From the NCBI GenBank assembly GCA_963834875.1, contig CAWIDG010000025.1, forward strand, positions 124,001-188,000: DNA of 64,000 nt. Direction: 5' to 3'. Shown in pieces: positions 29,695-38,023 of the stretch. Each line of letters starts with the position of its first letter. Position 1 is the stretch's first letter. This stretch comes from DATAGF01 sp963834875. Lineage in GTDB: Bacteria > Actinomycetota > Thermoleophilia > Miltoncostaeales > Miltoncostaeaceae. Made by a program: the position numbers and the translations under genes. The notes beneath the pieces are model-generated. The model did not search any database. It saw only the letters and a program-made list of their open reading frames with translations, and was not told where the DNA came from.

Positions 29695-30390
29695 GTGCTG
29701 GTGCTGCTCGACATCGACGGCACGCTGCTCCACGGGACGCCCCGGGCGCACGTCGAGGCGCTCGTGCGGGCCATGGAGGACGTGCACGGCGTCCCCGCGC
29801 GCGCGGCCGACGTGGCGGCGATCCTCCCGCCGGGCGCACCGACCCGGAGATCGCGCGCCTGGTGCTCCGCGGCCACGGGATCGGCGATGCGGCCATCAGC
29901 GACGCGATGCCGGCGCTGATCGGCCGCGCCGCGGCCCTCTACCCCGAGATCGACGCGGCCGGCCCCGCCCCGGTCGTCGCCCCGGGGGCCGCCGCCGCCC
30001 TGGGGCGCATGAGGGCGGCGGGCGCGGAGCTGGGGCTCCTCACCGGCAACCTCGAGCCGATCGCGCGGGCGAAGATGGCCCGCGCGGGGCTCGGCGACTG
30101 GTTCCCCGAGGGCGGTGGGGCGTTCGGGTCGGACCACGAGCGCCGTGGCGCCCTGGTGCCGATCGCGCGGGCCCGCGCGGCCGCCGACGGGGGCCGGGTC
30201 GCGGTGGTGGGGGACACGCCCGGCGACATCGCCTGCGCGCGGGCGGGCGGCGCCCGCTGCGTGGCCGTGGCGACGGGCCCGCACTCGCGCGCATGAGCTC
30301 GCGGCCGCGGACGCGGTGGTCGGCGACCTCGCCGAGGCAGCCGCGGTGATCGAGGACTGGCTCGCGCCTACGGCGCCAGGGCGGCCCTGA
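29695..30390 (+). CDS. HAD family hydrolase, phosphoglycolate-phosphatase-like, two frame breaks
   Basis: 231 residues after correction. Motif I LVLLDIDGTLLHGT carries the nucleophile and acid Asp; motif II LGLLTGNLEPIA; motif III lysine in the RGALVPIARARAA region and motif IV VAVVGDTPGDIACARAGG. A helical cap lies between motifs I and II, as in Gph-like C1-cap enzymes. Breaks near 29835 and 30290 cancel each other, so length stays a multiple of three. GTG start. The 3' end overlaps the convergent lipoprotein gene by 23 bp. Substrate a small phosphate ester, not further specified. Confidence 0.82.
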
Positions 30391-30760
30391 CCCGGTCGTA
30401 CAGCCGCGCCTCGCAATCGGTGCGCCGCTCGATCGCCGCGCCGACCTCCCGTCCGTCGATCGTGCCCCGCACGAGGATCCGCCGGCCGGTGGGCGGCAGG
30501 GGCGTGCAGGTGTCGGCGTCGCGCTCCTCGGCGATCGCCTCGAGGATCTCCGCGCAGGTGGCCAGATCGGCGACCCCGCAGTCGAGCGCAACGCGAAACG
30601 AGGCGCCCCCCTCCGGCTCCAGGGTCACGGTGAGCCGGTCCGGGGGCGGCGGGTCGCTGCGGCCGTCCCCGCCGCCGCCCGCCCCGCAACCGGCCAGCAG
30701 GAGCGCCGAGGCCGCCGCGAGCGCGACCCCAACGTGAGCTCTGGCGGCGGTCGGGCTCAG
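30368..30760 (-). CDS. small lipoprotein, unknown function; apparent CTG start
   Basis: 130 residues. The signal peptide SPTAARAHVGVALAAASALL is followed by a lipobox LLAGC and a Gly/Asp/Pro linker, then a small domain with two disulfide-capable Cys pairs (CGVADLATCAEI, and CTPLP with CEARLY). No ATG/GTG/TTG lies in frame before the signal peptide; a CTG overlaps the pyruvate kinase stop exactly (CTGA, 30757-30760). The secreted domain (SFRVALDCGVADL) resembles subtilisin-inhibitor-like proteins in the pattern LTV...P..G...L.C, but I cannot be sure. Co-transcribed with pyruvate kinase. Confidence 0.6.
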   Translation of the reverse strand: MSPTAARAHVGVALAAASALLLAGCGAGGGGDGRSDPPPPDRLTVTLEPEGGASFRVALDCGVADLATCAEILEAIAEERDADTCTPLPPTGRRILVRGTIDGREVGAAIERRTDCEARLYDRVRAALAP

Positions 30761-32166
30761 GGGATCTCGCGCACCGCCACGGTGTTGGTCTGGCCGCCGC
30801 CGGCGCCGGGGGGCCCGTGGGCCAGCACCACGACGTCGTGGCTCTCGAGGCCGCCGACGACGCGCGCGCGCTCGAGCATCAGGGCCGCGAGCTCCTCGGC
30901 CGACGCCGGACGCGGGGGCAGCCGGCCCGGCACGACGCCCCACTCGAGCGCGAGCTGGCGCCGCACGCGCCGGTCCTCGGAGAGCGCGATGACCGGCGGG
31001 CGCGGACGGTACTTGGCCGCGGCCCGCGCCGCGCCGCCGCTGACCGTCGTGACGACCAGCGCCACGGCCCCGACCTGCTGCGCCAGGTGGACGGCCGACT
31101 GCATGACGGCCTCGGCCCGGCGGGCGACGGGGGAGAGGAGGCCGAGCGACTGCGGCACGCCGCGCTCGGCCTCGGCGGCGATCTCGGCCATCGCCGCCAC
31201 GGCCTCGGCCGGGAAGCGCCCCACGCTGGTCTCGCCGGAGAGCATCACGGCCGACGTCCCGTCGAGGATCGCGTTGGCCACGTCGGCCGCCTCGGCGCGG
31301 GTCGGCTCGGGCTGGGAGAGCATGGACTCCAGCATCTGCGTGGCGGTGACGGTCATCTTGCCCTGCGCGCCCGCACGCCGGATCACGTCCTTCTGGATGA
31401 GCGGGACGCGCGCGACCCCGGCCTCCACCCCGAGGTCGCCGCGGGCGACCATCACCCCGTCCGAGACGTCGATGATCTCCTCGAGGGCCTCGTAGGCGTC
31501 GACCCGCTCGATCTTCGCGATCACCCGCGCCTCGCTGCCGAGCGCCCCGAGCGCCCCGCGCAGGCGGCGCACGTCCACCCCGGAGCGGACGAACGACAGG
31601 GCCACGACGTCGGCACCGATCTCACAGGCGACCTCGAGGTCCGCGAGGTCGCGCTCGGCCGGCGCCGACGCCGGCGACCCGGCGTGCGTGACGTGGATGC
31701 CCTTGCGCGGGCCGATCCGCCCCGGGCGCTCGACGAGCGCGGTGACGGTGCCCTCCCCGGGCCGGGCGTCCACCACGCGCAGCCGCGGGGTGCCGTCGCC
31801 GATCACGATCTCCGAGCGGCCGACGGTGACCGCCTCGGCGAGCCCGGGCCAGGCGGTGGGGACGGACCCGTCGTCCCCGTCCTCGCCGGGGGCGAACACG
31901 ACGCGCTCGCCGCGCGCCACCTCGCGCTCGGCGGCGGCCCCGAGCCGCATCTTCGGGCCGGCCAGGTCCATCACGAGGGCCAGCGGCCGTCCGGCCCGCT
32001 GGGCGGCGGCGCGAAGGCTCGTCGCCCTGGCGCCCCACTGCTCGGGCCCGTCGTGGGCGCAGTTGATCCGCCCACCGTCGATCCCCGCGGCGACGAGCTG
32101 GTCGAGGCGGCCGGGAGCGTCCGTGGACGGCCCCAGCGTGGCGAGGATCTTGGTGCGGCGGGCCAC
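30757..32166 (-). CDS. pyruvate kinase (divergent N-terminus)
   Basis: Converts phosphoenolpyruvate and ADP to pyruvate and ATP. 469 residues. Begins VARRTKILATLGPST; shows VMDLAGPKMRLG, the catalytic lysine in VIAKIERVDA, the substrate loop ATQMLESM and AVMLSGETSVGRFP; the C-terminal domain is present. The usual RxNxSHG motif near residue 35 reads RINCAHDGPEQW, losing the Ser and His-Gly. In classical enzymes this segment binds potassium and substrate, so this may be a divergent paralogue or one with altered ion need. GTG 32166 is used because the family N-terminus begins there; an ATG 18 bp upstream is possible. Confidence 0.87.
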   Translation of the reverse strand: MARRTKILATLGPSTDAPGRLDQLVAAGIDGGRINCAHDGPEQWGARATSLRAAAQRAGRPLALVMDLAGPKMRLGAAAEREVARGERVVFAPGEDGDDGSVPTAWPGLAEAVTVGRSEIVIGDGTPRLRVVDARPGEGTVTALVERPGRIGPRKGIHVTHAGSPASAPAERDLADLEVACEIGADVVALSFVRSGVDVRRLRGALGALGSEARVIAKIERVDAYEALEEIIDVSDGVMVARGDLGVEAGVARVPLIQKDVIRRAGAQGKMTVTATQMLESMLSQPEPTRAEAADVANAILDGTSAVMLSGETSVGRFPAEAVAAMAEIAAEAERGVPQSLGLLSPVARRAEAVMQSAVHLAQQVGAVALVVTTVSGGAARAAAKYRPRPPVIALSEDRRVRRQLALEWGVVPGRLPPRPASAEELAALMLERARVVGGLESHDVVVLAHGPPGAGGGQTNTVAVREIP

Positions 32167-32225
32167 CGGGCAACGGTGGCACATCGCGGCCCAGGCCGCG
32201 CCCGGCCGGCCGTAACCTCCCCGGC

Positions 32226-32975
32226 ATGAGCGCGCGCTTCACCCTGCGGGACCTCCCGGGGGCCGAGCCGATGGTCGAGAAGGCCGGCGACCCCGATGCC
32301 CTCGCGCGCGAGGCCGAGGCGCTGCGCCTGGTGGCCGGTCACGCCTGGGCGCCCCGGCTCGTCGCCGCCGAGGCCGGGAGGCTGGTGACCACGCGCTGCC
32401 CCGGCGCGCCCCGGCCGCTCGCCGCGCTCCCCCCGGCGGACGCGCGCCGCCTCGGCACGGTGCTGCGCGAGGTCCACGAGGTGCGCCGCGCGTCCGAGGG
32501 CGGGCTCTGGTGGTGGCGGGAGCCGGCCGGCTCGCTCGCGGGCTACCGGGCCGCGCGGGCCGAGGACGCGGAGGCCCTGCTGGCCGGCACCCCGTGGGCG
32601 GGGCTCGCCCGCCTGGCCCTCCGAGCCCCCGTGCCGCAGAGCCCGGACGAGGCGCCGTTCCGGCACCTGCACGGGGACCTCGCCGAGGCCAACATCGTCT
32701 GGGGTCCGCGCGGCCCCGCCCTGGTCGACTGGGAGTTCTGGAGGATGGGCGACCCGGCGGAGGAGATCGCCTACCTGGCCGAGGTGAACCGCCTGCCCGA
32801 CGCCGTCCTCACGGCCGTGCTCGAGGGCTACGCCCGGCCCGAGGTCGCCGCCGCCGCCGGCGCCTGGCGGGCCCTGGTCGCGCTCGACGCCGGCGGCTGG
32901 TACCTGCGCGAGGGCATGGAGGCCGAGGCCCGGCCCCTGCTGGAGCGCGGCGCTGCCCTCGCGCGCCGGGGGTAA
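32226..32975 (+). CDS. aminoglycoside phosphotransferase/choline kinase-like protein
   Basis: 249 residues with a protein-kinase-like fold. The catalytic loop reads HLHGDLAEANIVWG, the Brenner motif with catalytic Asp and metal-binding Asn, and the metal-binding Asp follows in ALVDWEFWRMGDPAEEIAYL, as in choline/ethanolamine and fructosamine kinases. The N-lobe is short and has no clear glycine loop. Tissue of neighbours gives no substrate. Starts 60 bp from the divergent pyruvate kinase. Downstream lies a repeat region before amt. Confidence 0.82.
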   Translation: MSARFTLRDLPGAEPMVEKAGDPDALAREAEALRLVAGHAWAPRLVAAEAGRLVTTRCPGAPRPLAALPPADARRLGTVLREVHEVRRASEGGLWWWREPAGSLAGYRAARAEDAEALLAGTPWAGLARLALRAPVPQSPDEAPFRHLHGDLAEANIVWGPRGPALVDWEFWRMGDPAEEIAYLAEVNRLPDAVLTAVLEGYARPEVAAAAGAWRALVALDAGGWYLREGMEAEARPLLERGAALARRG

Positions 32976-33006
32976 CGGCCGGCCAGACACCCCGCCTCAG
33001 GAACGC

Positions 33007-33056
33007 CCGAATTGTGAACGTGCCAATTGGCCGGCGGCCGATCGGCCAATTGGCAC
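33007..33056. repeat. 50-bp hairpin repeat, copy A
   Basis: Begins CCGAATTGTGAACGTGCC and ends GGCCAATTGGCAC. GTGCCAATTGGCC and its exact inverse GGCCAATTGGCAC form a 13-bp stem around ten bases. Identical at 43 of 50 positions to copy B. Confidence 0.85.
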
Positions 33057-33060
33057 GACC

Positions 33061-33098
33061 CCGAGATCGCCCTGCCGTGGGCGATCCCGGGATCTCGG
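33061..33098. repeat. central hairpin between the two copies
   Basis: CCGAGATC pairs with GATCTCGG, with an inner CGCCC...GGGCG pair. Together with the two flanking repeats it makes three consecutive hairpins. Confidence 0.6.
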
Positions 33099-33117
33099 TG
33101 CCCGAGGCGGCCGGCAG

Positions 33118-33167
33118 CCGAATTGTGAAGGTGCCACTTGGCCGATGACCGGCCGGCCAATTGGCAC
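33118..33167. repeat. 50-bp hairpin repeat, copy B
   Basis: Begins CCGAATTGTGAAGGTGCC and ends GGCCAATTGGCAC; same orientation as copy A. Its left arm contains CCACTTGGCC, the inverse of GGCCAAGTGG in the tandem array at 44063. Confidence 0.85.
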
Positions 33168-33353
33168 CGTCTCCCGCGGCGGGCCCCGCCGGGCCATGCC
33201 CGCCGGCGTGAGCTCGCGGCCGGGTCTTGTCCACGGGGAGAAGCCGGAGGGCGAATGCTCATACACGCGGCTAAAGCCGACCGGCGGGGCGCTGCTTAGC
33301 CTGAAACCACTCCGGGGCCCTCGGGCCCGCCGTCAATTCGCCAAGGAGAGTAG

Positions 33354-34811
33354 ATGCGCTTGAGGTCATTCCGGCTCGTGCCGGCGCTGGTGGCGGTGCT
33401 GCTGCTGCTGGTCCCAGCCCTCGCGGTCGCCCAGGACGAGGTGACCGCCACGGACATCGCGGTCAACACGACGTTCGTCTTCATCGCCGCAGTGCTCGTC
33501 CTCTTCATGCAAGCGGGCTTCGCGATGCTCGAGGTCGGCCTCTCGCGCATGAAGAACGCGGGCGCCGTGATGGGGAAGATCCTCATCAACGTGTCGATCG
33601 CCTTCCTCATGTTCTGGGCGGTCGGCTTCTCGCTGGCCTTCGGGACCGGCAACAGCTTCGTCGGGTCGAGCGGCTGGTTCCTGAACAACGGGAACCCCGG
33701 CGCCGACTACGCGTCGCTGGCCTACAGCGCGACCAACTTCGAGGTCACCTACTTCTTCCAGGTGGTCTTCTGCGCCGTGTCGCTGGCGATCGTCTTCGGC
33801 GCGATGCTGGACCGCACCAAGTTCATCGGCTACATCCTCTTCGCGATCGCCTTCGCGGGCGTGATCTACCCGATCGTGGCCCACTGGACCTGGGGCGGCG
33901 GCTGGCTGCTGGAGCGCGGCTTCCAGGACTTCGCCGGCTCCTCGATCGTGCACCTCCAGGGCGCGCTGGCCGCGCTGGCGGGGGCCATCGTGCTCGGGCC
34001 GCGCATCGGCAAGTTCCGCGACGGCAAGGCGGTGCCGATCCCCGGCCATTCGATGCCGCTGATGATCCTCGGCGTGATCATCCTGTGGGTCGGCTGGATG
34101 GGCTTCAACCCGGGCTCGTTCCTGAACGCGATCGGCGTGAACTTCGCCGACGTGGCGGTGAACACGAACCTCGCGGCGGCCGCCGGCGTCATCGGCGCCA
34201 CCATCGGCTCGATGATCATGTTCAGGACCCTCGACGTCTCGCAGATGGGCAACGGCGCCATCGCCGGGCTCGTCGCGATCACCGCCCCGTGCGCCTTCGT
34301 GGACCCGTGGGCGGCCGTCGTGATCGGCCTGTTCGCCGGCATCATCGTCCCGCCCCTCGTGGTCGCGGTCGACAAGATCAAGATCGACGACCCCGTCGGC
34401 GCCCTGCCCGTGCACGGAATGGCGGGTATCTGGGGCACGCTGGCCTGCGGCCTCTTCGCGACCGAGGAGCGCGCGACGGCGCTCGCGGTCGGCGAGGGCG
34501 GCCTGTTCTACACGGGCAGCGGGAGCCAGCTGTGGGTGCAGTTCTACGGCGTGCTCGCGACCATCGGCTTCACCTTCACCGCGTCGGCGATCGTGTTCCT
34601 CGCGATCAAGTACACGGTCGGCCTGCGTGTCAGCGAGGAGGAGGAGCTCCGCGGCCTCGACATCTCCGAGCACGGCATGTTCGGGTACCCGGAGCGCTTC
34701 ATCGACGTCCCCGGGGCCGAGCCGGAGGACCTCCCGCACGTTCCGATGCCCGCCCCGGCGGGGACCGCCACCGCGGGCGACCCGACCACCGACCCCGCCA
34801 CCGCCTCGTAA
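33354..34811 (+). CDS. amt: ammonium transporter
   Basis: Amt/Mep channel of 485 residues for ammonium uptake at the inner membrane. A cleavable signal peptide (LVPALVAVLLLLVPALAVAQ) precedes eleven helices. Seen: FMQAGFAMLEVGLSRMKNAG, GGGWLLERGFQDFAGSSIVH with the first pore His, DPVGALPVHGMAGIWGTLACG with the second, and the FNPGS turn. The cytoplasmic tail carries RGLDISEHGMFGYPERF, the conserved C-terminal region that contacts PII proteins, followed by a Pro/Thr-rich end. AAGGAG precedes the ATG. Followed 10 bp later by the PII gene, the classic amtB-glnK pair. Confidence 0.94.
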   Translation: MRLRSFRLVPALVAVLLLLVPALAVAQDEVTATDIAVNTTFVFIAAVLVLFMQAGFAMLEVGLSRMKNAGAVMGKILINVSIAFLMFWAVGFSLAFGTGNSFVGSSGWFLNNGNPGADYASLAYSATNFEVTYFFQVVFCAVSLAIVFGAMLDRTKFIGYILFAIAFAGVIYPIVAHWTWGGGWLLERGFQDFAGSSIVHLQGALAALAGAIVLGPRIGKFRDGKAVPIPGHSMPLMILGVIILWVGWMGFNPGSFLNAIGVNFADVAVNTNLAAAAGVIGATIGSMIMFRTLDVSQMGNGAIAGLVAITAPCAFVDPWAAVVIGLFAGIIVPPLVVAVDKIKIDDPVGALPVHGMAGIWGTLACGLFATEERATALAVGEGGLFYTGSGSQLWVQFYGVLATIGFTFTASAIVFLAIKYTVGLRVSEEEELRGLDISEHGMFGYPERFIDVPGAEPEDLPHVPMPAPAGTATAGDPTTDPATAS

Positions 34812-34821
34812 GGAGCGCAAC

Positions 34822-35187
34822 GTGAAGAAGATCGAGGCGTTCATCCGTCACGAGGCCCTGGAGGCCATCCACGACCGGCTGGCGACCATGGGGCTCCCCT
34901 CCATGAGCGTCACGGAGGTCAAGGGCTCCGGGCGGCAGAAGGGCTTCACCGAGAGCTACCGCGGCGCCAAGACCACCATCTTCCTGCGTCCCAAGCTGAA
35001 GCTGGAGATGGTCGTCGACGACGCCGACGTGGACCGCGCGATCGACACGATCCTCGAGCTCGCCCACACGGGCGAGCCCGGGGACGGGAAGATCTTCATC
35101 CTCCCCGTGGAGGAGTCGATCCGCGTCCGCACCGGCGAGCGGGGCGACGTGGTGCTCGCGCCACACCCCGAGGAGGCGACGGCCTAG
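34822..35187 (+). CDS. glnK: PII nitrogen regulatory protein with Thr at position 51
   Basis: 121-residue PII signal protein that binds ATP/ADP and 2-oxoglutarate and plugs the Amt pore. Begins MKKIEAFIRHEALEAIHDRL and has the B-loop TGEPGDGKIF and C-terminal IRVRTGERGD. The T-loop is GSGRQKGFTESYRGAKTTIF: by direct alignment with E. coli GlnB, Tyr46 is kept but Tyr51, the uridylylation site and the adenylylation site in actinobacteria, is Thr. Covalent control at that residue is therefore impossible. GTG start with GGAG 6 nt upstream. Operon with amt; a hairpin terminator follows. Confidence 0.93.
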   Translation: MKKIEAFIRHEALEAIHDRLATMGLPSMSVTEVKGSGRQKGFTESYRGAKTTIFLRPKLKLEMVVDDADVDRAIDTILELAHTGEPGDGKIFILPVEESIRVRTGERGDVVLAPHPEEATA

Positions 35188-35217
35188 CCGCCCCACCTCA
35201 CCCGCAGGTCCCCCGAC

Positions 35218-35251
35218 GCGCCCGCGTCCCTCCCCAGGAGGGCGCGGGCGC
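35218..35251 (+). terminator. hairpin terminator after glnK
   Basis: GCGCCCGCGTCCCTCC pairs with GGAGGGCGCGGGCGC with one mismatch around a short loop, 30 bp after the glnK stop. Confidence 0.7.
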
Positions 35252-35328
35252 CGTCGTCTCCGGGCCGGTGGCGCGCCGCGGCTGTGTTGAGGGAGGATCG
35301 GCCCTCCGACCTCGACCAGGGAGCCAGG

Positions 35329-35742
35329 ATGCGCATGCCCTCCAAGATCCGCGGGCGGTCGGTCGTGACCGCCCTCGCCACCGCCGCCGTCGTCGGCGGC
35401 GCCACCGGCGCGCTGCTCGCCCAGGGGGCCGCGGGCACGCTGCCCGCCGCGCCGCCGACGGACGCCTCCGCCGCGGGGTTGACCGTGGTCAACAAGACGG
35501 TGAAGGCGAACCCCAAGACCTTCAAGGGCTTCAACGCCTTCCAGACCTACACGTACACGGCGCCGGCGGGGAAGTCCGTCCTGCAGGGCTTTGCGACGAT
35601 CTCGGGAGGCAACACCGGGTCGGTCGTCATCACGAGCACCCGGTCGACGCCGGACCGGTTCACGGTCAACCTGGAGTACCCGGGCGAGCAGGGCACGCCC
35701 GGCAAGATCTCGGTGAGGGTGCAGCTCGTGCCGAGGAGTTAG
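35329..35742 (+). CDS. small secreted protein, unknown function
   Basis: 137 residues. An Arg-rich start (MRMPSKIRGRS) and hydrophobic helix VVTALATAAVVGGATGALLA form a signal peptide. The mature part is beta-rich: LTVVNKTVKANPKTFKGFNA, YTYTAPAGKSVLQGFATISG and FTVNLEYPGEQGTPGKISVR, suggesting a small beta-sandwich. I do not recognise a family. AGGGAG lies about 6 nt before ATG 35329; an upstream in-frame ATG would have no ribosome site. Monocistronic between glnK and the convergent histidine kinase gene. Confidence 0.72.
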   Translation: MRMPSKIRGRSVVTALATAAVVGGATGALLAQGAAGTLPAAPPTDASAAGLTVVNKTVKANPKTFKGFNAFQTYTYTAPAGKSVLQGFATISGGNTGSVVITSTRSTPDRFTVNLEYPGEQGTPGKISVRVQLVPRS

Positions 35743-35797
35743 CCCCTCGGACGGCGCGCCCCGCCGTCAGGCGGAGCCGGGAGAGGGCGGATGGGCC

Positions 35798-37260
35798 TCA
35801 GCCGCGGGCCGGGGCCGCCGCCGGGGCGGCGGCGCTCCTGGCGGGCAGCTCGAGCAGGAAGCGGCTGCCCGCCCCCTCGCGGCTCTCCACCCGCACGTCG
35901 CCGCCGAGGGCGCGGGCGAGCTGGCGGCTGATCGCCAGGCCCAGGCCGCTGCCGCGGCGCCCGTCCGGCGTCTCGAACGACTGGAAGGCGTCGAAGATGC
36001 GCTCCCTGTCGGCGTCGGGCACCCCCGGGCCCGTGTCGGTGACCGCCACGGCGAAGCCGCCCGCCGGCAGCGCCCGCCCCTCGAGGCGCACGGTGCCCCC
36101 GGCCGGCGTCCAGCGCAGCGCGTTGTCGAGGAGGTTCAGGACGATCTGCTGCACCCGGGTCTCGTCGGTCACCACGGAGGGCATCGGATCGATGCGGCGC
36201 TCATAGGAGACGCCGCGCGCCGTGGCCTCGGCCTCCATCGCGTCGAACGCGCGGTCGAGGACCTCGGCCGGCTCCACCCGGGACAGGTCGAGCTTGAACC
36301 GGTGCGTGTCCAGGCGCGCGAGGTCGAGGAGGTCGGCGACCAGCGTCTCGAGCCGCGTCGCCTCGCCCTCGATCGCGGCCAGCGAGCGGGCCACGTCCTC
36401 GGGAGGGACGACGCCGTCGGAGAGCGCGGCCGCGTGGCCCCGGATCGCGGTCAGCGGCGTGCGCAGGTCGTGGGTGATGCGCATCAGGAACTCGCGGGTC
36501 TCGCCGTCGCGCTCGGCGAGGCGCCGGACCATGAGGTTGAAGTCGGACGCGAGCTCGTCGAGCTCCTGGGTGCCGGTGGGCCCGAGCTCGGTGCGCAGGT
36601 CGCCCTCGGCGACGCTGTGGGTCGCGGCCTGCATGGCCGTGAGGGGGCGCGTGATCCTGCGCGTGAGCAGGAGCATCAGGGCCAGGGCCACCGCCAGGCC
36701 GATGGCGGCCGCGCCCATCACCCGCCCGGCGACGTCCGGCCAGGCGGAGGCGAGCCTGGCCCGGCGGTCGCCCCAGCAGCACGGCGCCCACGACGTTGTC
36801 GCCCTGGCGGACAGGCGCCGCGGAGGCCTCGTAGGTGTCGTCGCCGTCCGGCAGACGGAAGTCGATGCGCTGGACGCCCTCGCTCCTCGAGCACCTCGTA
36901 GTCGAGCTCCTCGGCCGCGATCGAGGGGAAGCCGCCGGTCGGCTGCTCGGCGCCGGGCGTGAGCTCCAGCCCGGTGTAGTAGATCTTCGCCTCGGGGCCG
37001 ACGAGCGCCTCGAGGGCGTCGGGGCGGTAGTCGGACTGGAACTCGACGCCCCGCTGGGCGGCGCGCTCGGCCTGGGCGCTCACGATCCGCGCGAGGGCCC
37101 GCGCCTGGCGGTCGAGCTCGCCCCGGGCGACCGCCTGGGACTGGGAGCGGATGAGCCCCGCGCCGACGACCGCGAACACCACGGCCGCGGTCACGAGCCC
37201 CGCCACGGCCGCGAGCACCAGGCGTCCCCGGAGGGTTCGCCAGGGCGCCGCCAAGGTCAC
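35798..37260 (-). CDS. sensor histidine kinase, frame breaks
   Basis: About 488 residues. N-terminal helix LVLAAVAGLVTAAVVFAVVG, an extracytoplasmic sensor region of about 110 residues, second helix AAAIGLAVALALMLLLTRRI, a HAMP linker, the H-box FLMRITHDLRTPLTAIRGHA with phospho-acceptor His, N-box LNLLDNALRWTPAGG, G1 DTGPGVPDAD, F-box FDAFQSF and G2 GSGLGLAISRQ. Breaks near 36885 and 36775 in the sensor-to-helix region. GTG start overlaps the response-regulator stop (GTGA, 37257-37260). It lies last in a minus-strand cluster behind two secreted proteins and its regulator, so an envelope signal is likely. Confidence 0.9.
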
Positions 37261-37961
37261 CGCTTGGCGGGGACCTTGTAGCCGGTGCCCCACACGGTCT
37301 GGATCGGGCAGGCGTCCCCGAGCTTGCGCCGGAGCTGGCGCACGTGGACGTCGATCGTGCGGCTGTCGCCCAGGAAGGTGAACCCCCAGACCCGCTCCAG
37401 GAGCTGCTCGCGGGTCAGCACCAGGCCGCGGTTCTCGATGAGCGTGACCAGGAGGTCGAACTCCTTCGGCGTCAGCGCCACGCCGTCGCCGTCCACGAAG
37501 ACCTCGCGCCCCCCGACCTCGATGCGCAGGTCGTCGAGCTCGATGGTCGCCTGCTGGGGCTGGGCGGTGGACGCCGGGCGGCTCTCGGCGCGGCGCAGCA
37601 CCGCCCGCACGCGCGCGACCAGCTCACGCGGGTTGAACGGCTTGGTGATGTAGTCGTCCGCGCCGAGCTCGAGGCCGACCACCTTGTCGACGGCGTCGTC
37701 CCGCGCCGTGAGCATGATGATCGGCGTCTGCCCCTTCTGGCGCAGGCGCTTGGTGACCTCGTACCCGTCAAGCCCCGGGAGCATGAGGTCGAGGATGACC
37801 AGGTGCGGGGCCTCCTCCTCGGCCATCCTCAGGCCGTCGTCCCCGCGGGCGGCGAGCGAGACCTCGAAGCCCGCCGCCTCGAGGTACATCCTGGCGAAGG
37901 ACGCGATGTTGGGCTCGTCCTCCACGACGAGGACGCGCTGCCGGTCGTCGGGGGGCGGCAT
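37257..37961 (-). CDS. OmpR/PhoB-family response regulator
   Basis: 234 residues. The receiver domain has the acidic pair in VLVVEDEPNIASF, phospho-acceptor Asp in HLVILDLMLPGLDGYEV, Thr in IIMLTARDD and Lys in DDYITKPFNPREL. The winged-helix output domain ends RTIDVHVRQLRRKLGD, then IQTVWGTGYKV, as in PhoB-like activators. Start ATG 37961, seven codons before the first strand. Co-transcribed with the kinase; 62 bp after the secreted-protein gene, so those may be in the same transcript or be its targets. Confidence 0.92.
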   Translation of the reverse strand: MPPPDDRQRVLVVEDEPNIASFARMYLEAAGFEVSLAARGDDGLRMAEEEAPHLVILDLMLPGLDGYEVTKRLRQKGQTPIIMLTARDDAVDKVVGLELGADDYITKPFNPRELVARVRAVLRRAESRPASTAQPQQATIELDDLRIEVGGREVFVDGDGVALTPKEFDLLVTLIENRGLVLTREQLLERVWGFTFLGDSRTIDVHVRQLRRKLGDACPIQTVWGTGYKVPAKR

Positions 37962-38023
37962 CGGCGCACGATGGTACTGGCGCCGGGTGGAGAGGTCCAC
38001 CGGCCGCCCCCCGGCGACCGTGC

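Larger units (their letters stand above)
32976..33353. other. gene-free region with repeats, then amt upstream region
   Basis: 378 bp. 33007-33167 holds two 50-bp repeats around a central hairpin; 33170-33353 should hold the amt promoter and ends with an AAGGAG ribosome site 6-8 nt before the ATG. I see no clear GlnR-type box. Confidence 0.6.
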
